A DNA stretch of 64,000 bases from Rhodosorus marinus (taxonomy: Eukaryota > Rhodophyta > Stylonematophyceae > Stylonematales > Stylonemataceae): NCBI GenBank assembly GCA_029953675.1, contig JAMWBK010000007.1, forward strand, positions 248,001 to 312,000. The letters run 5' to 3'. The number at the start of each line of letters is the position of its first letter. The first letter of the stretch is position 1. A program made the translations under genes and the position numbers. This document shows positions 1 to 10,385 of the stretch, one piece after another. Under the pieces are notes generated by a model, which saw nothing but the letters and a program-made list of their open reading frames with translations, was not told the origin of the DNA and searched no databases.

Positions 1-892
1 TCTTCCCCGCCCTCTCAAAAGATCCCCCACAAACAAAGGGAATGGTTGCGTCCACATCAAGAAAAAAAACTAAAAAACGAACAAAAGAGTTTTTACCATT
101 TTCCCACTAGTAAATCCGCCCTTAGAGCCCCAGTAGGGATATCAATCCATATATCAGTCAATATAAGATATACTAATTATTTCTATCCACGTGTCTTGAT
201 TGTAAGAGAGAAATGTCGGGTATTCATCAATCAAGATATTAGTCAATAAATACTGTATACTAATTATATGATTGCACGTTGTGTTTATTTTCCAATGAAC
301 GATCTGAACGCTATATTTATTGACTGAGGATGATACTTTTAAGCGAATAGAGAAGTGACAGCTGTAACTGTTGAAAGATCTTGGATGGTGTCAGTATGGA
401 CTGTCCGCTGGTTTACGGGCACAAGCTCATTCACATTGGGGAGTAGTTGGGGTCTTAAGCTGCTCGAACGGGTTAGTTTGAAGGCGCTATTGATCAGAAG
501 AATGAATTTTTTGTTCCTCGAGCTGATTCACAAGAGCCGAGGCTCGAGAGTTGGACGTTGCAAGGGTGCAGGTTCGCGTCCACCTGGTGCAGTACAAAAC
601 GGTTCGGTTCAAGCTGAAGCAGAGGAAGTTGTGTCCTGAGCTCGTGCTACGGGGAGTGAGTTCCTGAGCGAATACTCGACGCGGCTATAGGCGAAGAGTA
701 TCCCTGCAAAGCGGAGTTACCTCAGCGTCCACAAACGCGAGTGGCAAATACGAAACCTTGCTACATATACACTTCTTTTTTATATACATTATTATACTTT
801 CACAAGTTCATACTCGCCTTCTTCCACGAGCATACAGCTATGTTCTCGCGAATTACTCTACACATTCTGGGAGTCTGTTCAGGTCATCTTCC
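1..892. other. Intergenic, no supported gene
   Basis: I see only short reading frames with no recognisable protein. The left 350 bases are AT-rich; the rest is of mixed composition. A T-arm-like stretch near 565-590 has no matching cloverleaf. Confidence 0.5.
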
Positions 893-1366
893 TTACGCGG
901 CGTGTGCTTTCAAGTCGTCTCTCAACGTCCTCGCTCGGCTCATCCTATATCTCTTGTCTTCAATAGCCTGGCCTCGTGAGAAGATCATGAGCCTCGGAGC
1001 TCTTGTTCGTCCAGCAAACTCGGAAGGTACGTTCTCCTCGTCCACTGCATAGAACGACAAATTTGCGAACTCCTTTGCATGATTCTTCAGCTGAGACTCC
1101 ACGATATCGGAACTCGCATCTCCGCGTTTCAACACCGCCACCACAACTTTATCCTCAACCTTGGAAGAATCCACCACGGCATGGAAGTCCTCCTCGGTTT
1201 TCAGTGGAAACAACGGTTCCTCCGATCTCCTCCAGACCCTATCCTCTGTCGATGGAACCGCAATAACAGCTCTCACAACCTCCCTTCGACTCCTAGAAGA
1301 CACAGCCCTCTCTCCACGTCTCGAACCATTCCCCACGAACCGAATGCTGCTCACAAAACCGCTCAT
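893..1366 (-). CDS. Plastid-targeted thioredoxin-fold protein lacking CxxC
   Basis: Single-exon frame of about 157 residues when started at the second Met (MSGFVSS); an in-frame Met lies four codons upstream. The first ~45 residues are rich in Ser and Arg with an early Phe, as in red-algal plastid transit peptides. The remainder fits the C-terminal half of a thioredoxin fold: a hydrophobic strand VVVAVL, a helix, a second strand ending in YAVDEENVP, then RAPRLMIFSRGQ, corresponding to the family's cis-Pro strand and F-x-x-G turn. No CxxC motif follows the first strand, so dithiol redox activity is unlikely. A non-catalytic role, for example protein-protein contact in the plastid, is inference. 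It has no obvious operon-like partner; the nearest genes are several kb away. Confidence 0.65.
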   Translation of the reverse strand: MSGFVSSIRFVGNGSRRGERAVSSRSRREVVRAVIAVPSTEDRVWRRSEEPLFPLKTEEDFHAVVDSSKVEDKVVVAVLKRGDASSDIVESQLKNHAKEFANLSFYAVDEENVPSEFAGRTRAPRLMIFSRGQAIEDKRYRMSRARTLRDDLKAHAA

Positions 1367-1378
1367 CCTAGGTCCCAA

Positions 1379-3422
1379 TAAAACTTAAAACAAAACAATA
1401 AATCAAAACTTGCTCAATCGCACAAACCTTGCTCCTACTCTACTCAATCCCCGGCAACGCTCCTCCACTACTTTCACATTCTTCATCCAGCTTATATGCA
1501 CCTCCAAAGATCCCCTACCTGCCCCTACCACCCTCCTCCATCTAGCAACGTCTACCAACCTGGTGGGGATAACAAGGAGCCATCCCAGAAGTCAGGCGAG
1601 AAAATGTGTTCAAAAAAAAACAGCCCCTCCGGAAACCGAAACCGGTTAAGAATATACATAAAAACATTATTAAGCGGACGACAAAACCCCTACAAAAATC
1701 GTTCAAACACTAATTATTTCTAAAAACAATAATTTAGATATAGAAAAATAGAATGTAAGGAAAATTATTCCATAAAAATTGGTTGAGGGGGTTTTCTCCC
1801 GCCGCTTGGATGCAGCTAGAATATTCCTCGGATCCAATTGGAAAGAGTTTAGGGGGACGGGACGGGCTAAATTTTTGGAGGTGCAGGTCTTTGATTTTGA
1901 GGGGAGGATGAGGAGGAAGTTGAGTTGAATAGTAGTTTGACTGTCTCCTCGTACATGACCGTCTTATTCGTTTTATAAGAGTAATTTAGTTGTTTTTGCC
2001 AGTGACAATGGATTAACCACGTACCACTGGGATTAGTTAGCAAACCGAGGATAATAGTTGTTGTTTTGGGAGGGGGTTACGCGAGATTCGATACACAACG
2101 GGGGAGGGGTGGACTAATATGCTCTTTCTAGGATGAGCTCTAGATATTTCGAAGGGGGGGTCCTACCGGGGGGTTACAATGTCGGAATACGAACGTCAGG
2201 TCCCTGCAAAGTTACGTATAAAGGAACTATTTTCCTCGACTTTGCCCTCCCAGCAACCGCCCCTCAGCATCCAAAAAGGGGTGGAAACCACTCAAAATCG
2301 CTGCTCCACTTGAAACCTAAATCAATTAGGGTTACTACGAGTGTGTCGTTGTTTAGTTGGTTATAGGGAGAAAACTTGAGCCAATTATTTTGCTCTAAAA
2401 GTACTCGCCGAGTCACCAGTGGCGGCCAAGGGCGTACGAAATATTTTCCACCCAAAAATATATTCAGGATTGAGTATGAGGAAGTTACGTATTAACCAAT
2501 AAAATAAGATATCATTCCCACAAAACGAGCTTGACATAAAATATTGAATTTTTTAACCAATCAAACGCAATGAAAAATCCGGCTGGTTTTGGTCCGCCCG
2601 TTAGATTCTAAGCGCGCACACAATTATTTCGCTGGCAGTATTGTGGTGAGGAAAATGGAAACTTCTGCGTACTCAATTTCCTACGGTCCCCATTGGCTTA
2701 AGCCAAAGTTGAGAACCCTAAATAAATAGAACGATTCTTTGGACTACCAACCATTGCTGGTTGGTAGATAAGTTTCTCTTACTTTATAAACTTTTGGGGA
2801 ATATATATCGATGATTGGGTAAAGTGAATGCTTGGAGATTGGGTTCAATCGGATATTCACCACTGTTCTGGCAACGGACAGTTTTCAGGAGGTGTTTATT
2901 GGGAGAAATTTCACAACAGACTGTAAGCATTGCGATGTGATTGGTTCCGTTCTATGTGGGGATTGGAGAAAAAAAATTCTCCTCGTCTACAACTGCTTTT
3001 CCGTTCCGAAGATCGGAAGTACAAACCTTCGCGGTTTCTTTTGCGCTCAGAGGGAATGCTCTTGTTGATCAGGTCTTCAGGAAGGGACGCAGCTTCGACC
3101 TCTGAACTTAGTAGAAACTCGTCAACCAGCCATGCGTGGAGCTCTGTGGAGCGGTGGCGAATGGATCGCATCTCAGAAGCAACGATTATACATTTGATTA
3201 CCGGACTAGAAGTCCAGTAATTTACATTCTCTGCATTCTCTGGATGCGGTGCTACCGGAAAAACTGAGTCGAGACCCCAGGCCAGGCCTCCCCAAATTCT
3301 CGTGGATGCCACCGCGGGGCTGCTGGCTGTCTTACAGACTGATGAGGGAACTTGCCTGTGGTATTCGCAAGAGGATTAGTACCAAAGAAACCTGGGAACA
3401 GGCAACCAGCAACACGCTGCCT
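1379..3422. other. Intergenic, no supported gene
   Basis: AT-rich sequence with homopolymer runs. Short frames on both strands, including 2911-3312 on the minus strand, resemble no family I know. The right end may be eroded retroelement sequence, since copia-like coding begins immediately beyond it. Confidence 0.4.
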
Positions 3423-4263
3423 TCAAGTAACAACGCGTCCTTGAAGTAAGGCGGGCATGAGGCATGCCCCATTGATCAACGGAGCTGCCCCGTTGCACCC
3501 CAATTTATAAATAGTGCAGATATCAACGGTTTTGTCGCGCCATTGTCCCATGAGCAAGCCAAAATCGGCGATCCAACCGGCGCGTACTGTAAATCTTGAT
3601 CGGGAAAGCAGTGACTCCTTTTCGCGATCCGCACAGCCCTGGATGACTAGCCTCGCCTTGTAGACGGGTCTTGTTGTCTCGACATCCTTTATGGTCAGCA
3701 CGTACAGTCCCCCAGTCGTCCGATAGGCTTGCCAACACGGAAGAGCAGGGGGACCTGCGTGTTCTCGTCTTTCCTAGGGGGAGAAGCAAAGCTGTTTTGA
3801 ATGGCAAGAGTGTGTAGGCAAGCCTATCACCAAGCTCCTCAAAATTTCCCGGCTTTACAACCCAGACCTCATCAGGCCTTCCGCAGCAGATGTCTTCTGC
3901 TCTTAGCATCTTTCGAAAACTCACAAACTCCAACACCCTGTGTCTGGAGACGGAGCTTGGCCCACCTGACCACCCGTTGTTCGGCGACTCCCTGTCAACT
4001 GCAACACTACCATTCGCGGATTCTCTCTGGCCTGCTCGTAGAGGGGTGGATTTGGCTTGGGCCCCTCTAGGTGATGAAGGAGGTAAGTCTCCCCTAAAAG
4101 AGGCCAGACTTCTCTGTACTCGCAATCCAGGCCGTTTGTAGACTGGTAGGCCGCTGGATTCCAAGAACTGCCGGAACACGATCGCCGTTGATCTTTCTAA
4201 CTCCAGCACTTCCTCTTGGTCGTAAGAGGAAAGTACTTCATCTTTCAAGCCATCTCCTACCAA
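3423..4263 (-). mobile_element. Ty1/copia retrotransposon fragment (start of reverse transcriptase)
   Basis: Two overlapping minus-strand frames together read as the linker before reverse transcriptase and the first RT block. The key stretch contains RPVYKARLVIQG followed by ADREKESLLSRS, matching the copia pattern K-A-R-L-V-x-x-G and the D-R-E-K-x-x-L-L-S-R-S form. It continues through a hydrophobic helix to a VDICTIY segment at the place of the D-V-x-T-A-F-L block. Continuity needs a frame change near 3600-3700, and the RT active site is absent, so this is a dead fragment. A near-perfect inverted repeat abuts its upstream end. Confidence 0.6.
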
Positions 4264-4312
4264 ACCCGACAGTAACCGTAAGCTTTACTGGGCTTACGGT
4301 TACAGTCGGGTT
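4263..4312. repeat. 20-bp inverted repeat (hairpin) with 10-base loop
   Basis: Arms at 4263-4282 and 4293-4312 are complementary at 19 of 20 positions, with a 10-base loop at 4283-4292. Bases 4272-4293, from the left arm through the loop into the right arm, recur identically at 22284-22305, also beside copia-like sequence. It may be a retroelement or MITE terminus, or a hairpin at a former insertion site. Confidence 0.75.
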
Positions 4313-4803
4313 AACCATGCTCCTATCGCATCTTGGAGTCCAGTCTCTTTCTTGATGCCTCCGGCAGCATGTACGGCAATCTTTCGTTCCACGTCTCCCG
4401 GCTGCCAACTGAGCTTGGCGCTTTCACAGCCCTTTCCATCATCACCTACACCCAACCACTCACTACCAACCAATCTCAACCACTACGTCCAATACTAAAC
4501 CCCACAAATAACCAAGAGACATAACCTCATTGATCAAAGTAAAGCTTAATCTCTTCAGAAACCCCCTGAAGACGGTATTCGACCTAGAGAGGGATACAAC
4601 CACTCTAAAAGGTCTCCAATGGCACAGATCGCGGGGATGAAACCCACTGACTCTATGTCAAAGGTAGTCCAAATCAGACGCAGGGAGGAAACCCGCTATC
4701 TTAACCCAAACCCAAAGAAACTCTGTTCTGTTATTCTCTTCCTTTTTTCTTCTCTCCCTTTTCTACCGCTTCCCAGTGAACCTTTAAGCCCTTCAGTTCA
4801 CTA

Positions 4804-5412
4804 ATATCGATGATGATCCGTTTATTCAGAGCCTAACCCCTTAGAAGCGAGAGACAAGACGCTGATGACGTGCGTCTACAAATAAAGCAGCATTTGAGCG
4901 CCACAGGGTCAAAGACAGCTCCGTGAGCAGACTATCTAGACGCCCTGGGTCGTTGCGAAAGATACCTCGCACCCAACGAGAACGTACACTATCTATTAAG
5001 CCAAAGCATTCAATAAGGAGGGGGACAAACCGGTATGTCACCGCCGAATCGCGAAAAGTAGGGTTTGACATCGCTGCTGCGTACTGCGATTCTTTCACAT
5101 GCCGCATTGACCGAGCTGCAGCTCCTCGACGCCGAGCGGAGGCAGGCAGGTACCTGGTTGCCTGCGGACAAGGGATGGCGAGGTCAATGTACTCACTGCG
5201 ACCCGCATTTAGGTCAGTCGCAACGAGATCCGCCACCCGCTGTACCGCTGGGGCGTCACTCCCGTCAGCAATTTCCGTTGCCACCGCCAGAGGCCTCATA
5301 CTCCACTTCTCGGTCCGTATCGAGCGATTGAGAACGAAGGGAGCGGAAAAGCAAGCGAATGAGCCGCGTGTGGCGCCTGGTCCGGGCCCCTTGAACCTTC
5401 GCACAAGACGCC
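4804..5412. repeat. ~610-bp direct repeat, unit 1
   Basis: Matches 6145-6759 over its whole length at roughly nine bases in ten, in the same orientation and about 1.34 kb apart. A part of the same unit recurs inverted at about 21842-21915. Confidence 0.85.
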
Positions 5413-5626
5413 AACAAGTGCGCACCATAATCACCTCAAGGCTCGTTCGCCCCGACAATGCACATCGAGAGTCCCGCTCAACAGGCCACGGGGGTTGCGG
5501 CAACCCCAGGTACAATCGCAAGCTTACACGAAGTTCGAGATCGGTAAGCGCCAACCGCGGATACGCAGGTATGCCCGTGAAGAAGCGGGGGCTGAGACTC
5601 CCCCAAAAACCGCGCAGGCGAGCCAA
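4804..5626 (-). mobile_element. Copia-like RNase H segment, copy A
   Basis: A 261-residue minus-strand frame whose last ~150 residues are shared, with scattered substitutions, by the copy at 6145-6759. Conserved runs include RSEYIDLAIPCPQ, AMSNPTFRDSAVTYRFVPL and LFVDARHQRLVSRF. I place it in the copia RNase H region because copy B, in the same layout, runs on into a copia C-terminus (DILTKAL) and an LTR start. Copy A stops homologous sequence just before that tail, so it is truncated. Confidence 0.45.
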
Positions 5627-5646
5627 AGTCGACGCCGAGCAGGAAG

Positions 5647-6056
5647 GTGAACTCAGAAGGGTGGCATACGAGTCCCGATGTATGTTCCACGACAGGGTTT
5701 TTGGATTACATCGGTCCTCGAAGGGGCCGGACCCGACCGGGAAACGCCCTCCTCTGGCGGTCTCAATGGCACAGCCACGACGTCAATATCCTCGGCAGTT
5801 TCTACACCATTCCCAACATACGGCGCTGTACCAGAGACACCCGAACGCTGGCCGCCGAGGGAGTCAAGAACTGCCACCCAGGAATCGCAACGACCTGGGT
5901 ACCACTCGCCAGGGCAAGTACATTGTTGTGCCTGCACGCTCACTTGTCAGCCATCAACATGTTTCAGGGCCATGTGCTTGGATGGCAATTGTATCAGCAA
6001 CTCTGACAAAGTCTTCCTGCTGAAGGGAGTTGCTTCGATTGTACACGTTGCTAACA
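5647..6056 (-). mobile_element. Putative copia LTR and flanking remnant
   Basis: On the minus strand the copia pol tail ends in a purine tract (GAGGAGGAG, 6065-6057) followed directly by TGTTAGCAACG starting at 6056. This is the expected arrangement of polypurine tract and LTR start. The LTR's far end could not be fixed. Frames through 5653-5943 show no clear retroelement domain. Confidence 0.4.
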
Positions 6057-6200
6057 CTCCTCCTCGAAGTGACGCCCTTTGTTTAGGATTCTCAGCTTGG
6101 CTCTGTGTCTGTTGAACTTCGTCGTTTCTAGCGCCTTGGTGAGTATATCGATGATCATCCGTTTATTCAGAGCCCAACTACCCTGAGAAGCGAGAGACAA
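6051..6200 (-). mobile_element. Copia pol C-terminus
   Basis: The minus strand reads SWALNKRMIIDILTKALETT, then KFNRHRAKL and a stop at 6051-6053. The D-I-L-T-K-x-L block is the characteristic end of copia RNase H. It is immediately upstream of the polypurine tract and putative LTR. Confidence 0.6.
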
Positions 6201-6759
6201 GACGCTGATGACGCGCGTCTACAAATAAAGCAGCATTTGAGCGCCACAGGGTCAAAGAAAGCTCCGTGGCCAGACTATCTAGACGCCCTGGATCGTTGCG
6301 AAAGAGACCTCGCAGCCATCGAGAACCTCCACTATCTATCAAGCCGAAAAGCATTCAATAATGAGGGGGACAAACCGGTATGTCACCGCCGAATCGCGAA
6401 ACGTAGGGTTTGACATCGCTGCCACGTACTGCGATTCTTTCACATGCCGCATGGACCGAGCTGCGGCTCCTCGACGCCGAGCGGAGGCAGGCAGGTACCT
6501 GGTCGCCTGAGGACAGGGGATGGCGAGGTCAATGTACTCACTGCGACGCGCATTTAGGTCAGACACGACGAGATCCGCCACCCACTGGACCGCTGGGGCG
6601 TCACTCTCGCCAGCAATTTCCGATGCCACCGCCAGAGGGACCTCATACTCCACCTCTCGGTCCGCACCGAGCGATTGAGAACGAAGGTAGCGGAAAAGCA
6701 AGCGAATGAGCCGCGTGTGGCGTCCGGTCCGGGCCCCTTGAACCTCCGCACAAGACGCC
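6145..6759 (-). repeat. ~610-bp direct repeat, unit 2 (copia RNase H region, copy B)
   Basis: Second copy of the unit at 4804-5412. The minus-strand frame 6339-6836 keeps the same protein for about 125 residues before diverging at its N-terminus. In copy A the frame continues to LVSRF, whereas here it breaks near 6345. Confidence 0.7.
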
Positions 6760-6839
6760 GCGGAAAGACCTCTGCCTCGCGCACCGAGTACGGCCAGCCC
6801 AGAAAGCGCTGAGATCCAGATAGCCTCCGAGCTCATATT

Positions 6840-7180
6840 CGGTGGAATCTCGTTCTCCTTTCCCTTCGACTTTAGCTGAGCTTTCTATACGGAATGGACA
6901 ACCTCACCTGGTCCGAAATGTCAACTCGAGTGGAGAACGACCGTTTCCTGACGTCCCCTGGAGATAGAACGTTCATTGACATCCAACCTCAGCACCTCAA
7001 GTACAATACGGAGCGACCGAAAGACCAATGACCAGACTCCACCAAGCTATCTACTCATCGCGTCCAGAAGTCAACTCAAGTCAAAAGACACAAAAAGCAC
7101 ATCTTCTGTTATTCCGTACAGTTCCGGACGTTGAGAATGTCTTGAGGCATTGACCCCAGACCACCTTAACAGCAGCGACG
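6840..7180. other. Intergenic, no supported gene
   Basis: No convincing coding sequence. It probably belongs to the decayed retroelement block on its left. Confidence 0.4.
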
Positions 7181-7298
7181 CTGCGCGGGTCCCAACCCAC
7201 GTAGCCCACTGCGCGGGTCCCAACCCACGTAGCCCACTGCGCGGGTCCCAACCCACGTAGCCCACTGCGCGGGTCCCAACCAACGTAGCCCACTGCGC
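7181..7298. repeat. 28-bp tandem repeat, about 4.2 copies
   Basis: Units start at 7181, 7209, 7237 and 7265, followed by a partial unit at 7293. The unit runs from CTGCGCGGGTCCCAACC to AGCCCA. The fourth unit has one C-to-A change. GC-rich, in a non-coding context. Confidence 0.9.
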
Positions 7299-7351
7299 TG
7301 AACAATCCACGACAAAACCCTCAAGGTTGAAAATGGTGTCTCGCAGGTCTT

Positions 7352-7395
7352 ACGAGCGTTCTCTCTCTCTCTCGCGACAGAGAGAGAACGCTCGT
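7352..7395. repeat. Perfect 17-bp inverted repeat (hairpin)
   Basis: Arms 7352-7368 and 7379-7395 are exactly complementary and partly CT/GA dinucleotide repeat. The 10-base spacer extends pairing a little further. It could be a terminator-like RNA hairpin or simply expanded microsatellite. Confidence 0.8.
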
Positions 7396-7601
7396 GAGAA
7401 AGTGCAGGCCCAGCCTAGTGTCAAAAGGTGACCTGGTGGGCGGTCGCAACAGCTACCTCGGACTGCCCGGAAAGTAGCAGGACAAAAGGCTGAGGTTGGA
7501 AAGCCTCATTTTACTCGCCAGGGAGACGCTGTCGGAGGTGGCTAGTCCTTAGGGTCTTAACAGATTCCTGTTCTAGCGATTTGTCCTGTCTTAGCGACAA
7601 G

Positions 7602-8079
7602 ATCTTGACCCAGCTTGTCACTGCTTCGTGCGCTTCTATAGGCTGTTCTTTATCTGAGAAGAGTTATGTGCTTCGGGATGGAATGAGAGAGATCGTGGAG
7701 CAGGACGCTGCGATGTACCACGATCAGTTTGTCTTCCACGATCTCTCGGGTGATCTTGAGAATTCTGTTGAGTCCGCGGCTCTACGAAGAAGCTGCGAAG
7801 GCTCTCAGTGTGTGGTCGTGCTTCGCAATCGTTGTGCGTGCGTTTTGGGCGGGTCTATCGCTGAAGCATGGGTGTTAGCGTTCTACCTGGAGAGTACAGG
7901 CAGAAACTAAGTCAACCGGAGAGGAACTCACGCTGCCTTCCTCTGATCTGCTTATGGGAACGAGGGATCTCGTGATGGAGAGTTTCTGTCCAGGTGTATT
8001 CGAGTGGGAGCAACTCAGGGAGATGGCCAGACGGTGTGGTGTTAAACCACGCAGACGCCTCGCGGATACACGAATATGA
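7602..8079 (+). pseudogene. Class II aldolase/adducin-domain relic
   Basis: The plus-strand frame ends with VVVLRNRCACVLGGSIAEAW and LAFYLEST, aligning with the family's C-terminal block L-R-N-H-G-x-x-x-x-G-x-x-x-x-E-A-F plus a helix ending in Y-x-L-E. Upstream YHDQFVFHDLSGD matches the Y-H-D-x-x-G segment. The metal-binding His of L-R-N-H-G is Arg here and the Gly is Cys. The protein continues in another frame after about 7892 (GEELTLPSSDLL onward), a frameshift inside the domain. No N-terminal half of the fold was found. I call it a pseudogene; an exon of a spliced, divergent gene is the alternative. Confidence 0.4.
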
Positions 8080-8552
8080 TGCCAATAAGTTCAGGCCTGG
8101 CACAAGCACCGTTCTATAGGGAGTGGCCGTGTACGTGTCGAAGCCGCCTTGATATCCTTTGGAGACGTCATCAAGCTGGAAAGAGAAGCTTCACCCGCAG
8201 CTCCGAGACTTTGGGAAGCACATGAAGACCTTGTCAAAACTCGATCCAATATAATAATAAAAAAGTACTAAAACGTCGCTGCCAAAGAGGGGGGACGGGG
8301 GTTAACTTTGTACAAGACTTGACGTCGCTCACAACCTCTCCAGAGTTCGGTTTGAACATCTTGTGCGGATGTTCTCACGGACTGTCGACTCCAGCTAGGT
8401 TTGTACAAGCGCCAGGAAGGCTCCTCCTCGCTTCTTGATCGGGAATTTCTGGCTGTCACCTGAACGAATTCTAAGGGCTTTTGAGCACTGGCTTTCCTTT
8501 CCCAGTTGCGTCAGTCTTCGCTCTATGCAGAAGCCTCCTGTTTCCCGCGAAG
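8080..8552. other. Intergenic between adducin-like relic and ARF-like gene
   Basis: No coding signal. It should contain the 3' untranslated region of the minus-strand ARF-like gene. Confidence 0.4.
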
Positions 8553-9286
8553 TCAGGTCATGAAATCCGAGTTGGTCACAGTCTGCTTGAGTTCGTCAGT
8601 TAGCCATCCTAGTCCCTCTCGCAAGTTCTCGCCAGTCTTTCCGCAGCATGGAACAATTCTGTAGTTCGAGACCGGAAGATCGGGTAATTTCAAAATGCTC
8701 TCAATTTCCGACTCGGTCATTGCATCTGGGAGATCCTACGCTGAGGCAGACAGGCTCTGGCAATGAGCATTGAGAAAGTTCCACGGGCTTGTAGAAAAAT
8801 GGTTTCTCTCATACCTTCTTGTTGGCGTACACAAGGAGCGGATCCCCTGGAATCTCCTGTGATTTCACGTACATGTCATCGAAGAATGCTTGAAGCTCAT
8901 CTGCAGCTAGAATCGCCCTTTGCTGATCAGCGGCATCCAGCACGAATATATACGCGTCTGTAGCCCTCGAGTACTGCCTCCATAACGGTCGCATCTAAGA
9001 CAGAAATGGAGACAAACAGCTTAGCAGAAGCTCTTACAAACCAAAGCAACGACGGAATCGAGGACAAACGTACCTTATCCAGACCCCCAATGTCCCATAT
9101 ATCATACTCTATCCCGCCGAAGCTCAGACTCTCCTGGTTCACACCAAGAGTTGGAATCGTATCTATACATTTATTAAGCACCAATCGATACAGAATTGTC
9201 GTAGAGCCAGCTCCATCCAACCCAATCATCAGCAGACTCTTAACGTTCCCGTCCGAGCGGGACATTTTAGACGAGATACAGCCCAT
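8553..9286 (-). CDS. ARF-like small GTPase, atypical (three exons)
   Basis: Exons 9286-9074, 8994-8815 and 8735-8553 join in phase 0 to give 191 residues, with introns of 79 bp each. MGCISSK at the start predicts N-myristoylation of Gly2 and palmitoylation of Cys3, so a membrane-attached ARF/ARL. Family marks are TTILYRL after the P-loop, IPTLGVNQE (switch I), YDIWDIGG (interswitch/switch II), YANKKDLPDAM (N-K-x-D guanine site) and a C-terminal CCGKTGENLREGLGWL. Two key residues deviate. The P-loop reads GLDGAGST, with Ser replacing the Lys that contacts phosphates. Switch II reads GGLDK, with Leu replacing the catalytic Gln. In ARFs that Gln-to-Leu change blocks GTP hydrolysis. Weak nucleotide binding or a pseudo-GTPase scaffold is inferred. 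An upstream Met at 9442 would hide the acylation signal, so I start at 9286. Confidence 0.85.
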
Positions 9287-10385
9287 TTTCTCCGCTAAAA
9301 CTTCCAACCCCCCCAAACAAGGAGTCTCAGATCCGCAGAAGCTCAAGTTTTCTAAGCAAAGCGTTCGATAGGGACAAACCAAAACCGGGTCTATAGGAAC
9401 AAAACGCTTTCTATCCAAACTTGGGAAAACCAGTGTTTCCAAGTGTCCTCATACAAAAAGGTTCACTTATCCTTCTCACAGCCAACGGAAACAAGAGCAC
9501 AAACAAGAACAGCCCCAATCCTTCTCTAACATCCAAAGATGTCAAACCCAATCCCTCACTCCCCTCCTCCTCCTCCTCCCAAGAAAAAACCAGCCCTTAC
9601 TGTCAACCCACACGTCCGTAACTCGCTAAAGTCTTCCGTCAATTGCTTAAGACACGGAACATTTCTTTTGATGTGAAACGCCCACACTCCCTTTTCTTGC
9701 TTGATGTGGGACTCCAACTCCAAAACAAAAATAAAATCCGACGATTTCCCTCCCTTTTCCCTTAAAATCTTAATAAAGAATATTCTATAATATAGAAATA
9801 TACTCTCGAAATGAGCACCAGACAGTTGCTATTTCCATAAAATAGAATATTATCTCTATTATTTGGAAAGACTCCCAGAATCTCTCTCAAAGACTTGCTG
9901 TTTTTTTAAAGAAAACAGCACCTAGAATATTCTCTTATAAAATTGAATCAAAAACAATTTTGACATGAATTTGGATGGACAGGCTGTCGTTTGACGACCC
10001 CTTTTGTCAGATCGCCGTTTACTTCTTTGCAGATCGTTGAGAGAGACACAGAGACAGAGACAGGGACATAGACAGAGAGTCGACTCCTCCGGGCAGTTCT
10101 ATATTGTTCTTTAGATTCGGGGGGAAGAACAATTTAATGCTTTTTGGTCTTGCTAGTTTTAGTCGAATCCCGCAGCTCCTCCCCCGCGTGCCGGTGAGAG
10201 GAAAGGCATTTCCGGCCTTGGCCGGATGGTTCTCTCGGGAAGACTTTCCCTTCTTTAACAGTCTCGGGTTCACGTCGAATTCCATCCATTTTCTGATTTT
10301 TGCGGCTTTGGCTATAAATATCATACCAAAAGCCCCTTGCAACTGAAAGAGATGAAAGCAAGCCACGACCCTACCCACCAAGCTC
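9287..10385. other. Intergenic, AT-rich; carries GACAGGCTGTC at 9978
   Basis: Promoter-side flank of the ARF-like gene. No gene recognised. The palindrome-like 11-mer at 9978-9988 is one of five exact copies in the window (counting both strands). Confidence 0.5.
9978..9988. promoter_or_regulatory. Near-palindrome GACAGGCTGTC
   Basis: One of five exact occurrences (either strand) at 9978, 24151, 34827, 47261 and 55931; close relatives at 46051-46063 and 46100-46112. Function unknown: protein-binding site or transposon end are both possible. Confidence 0.4.

Noticed and set aside
541-600. tRNA-like T-arm (GCAGGTTCGCGTCCACC)
   Set aside because: No matching acceptor, D or anticodon stems could be drawn around it.
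4923-6023. Plus-strand frame of 366 codons
   Set aside because: Antisense to the duplicated copia segment. The conserved protein between the two copies, and the copia C-terminus and LTR polarity, are on the minus strand.
7181-7298. Possible CRISPR array
   Set aside because: The 28-mers are directly adjacent with no unique spacers, and the genome is eukaryotic.
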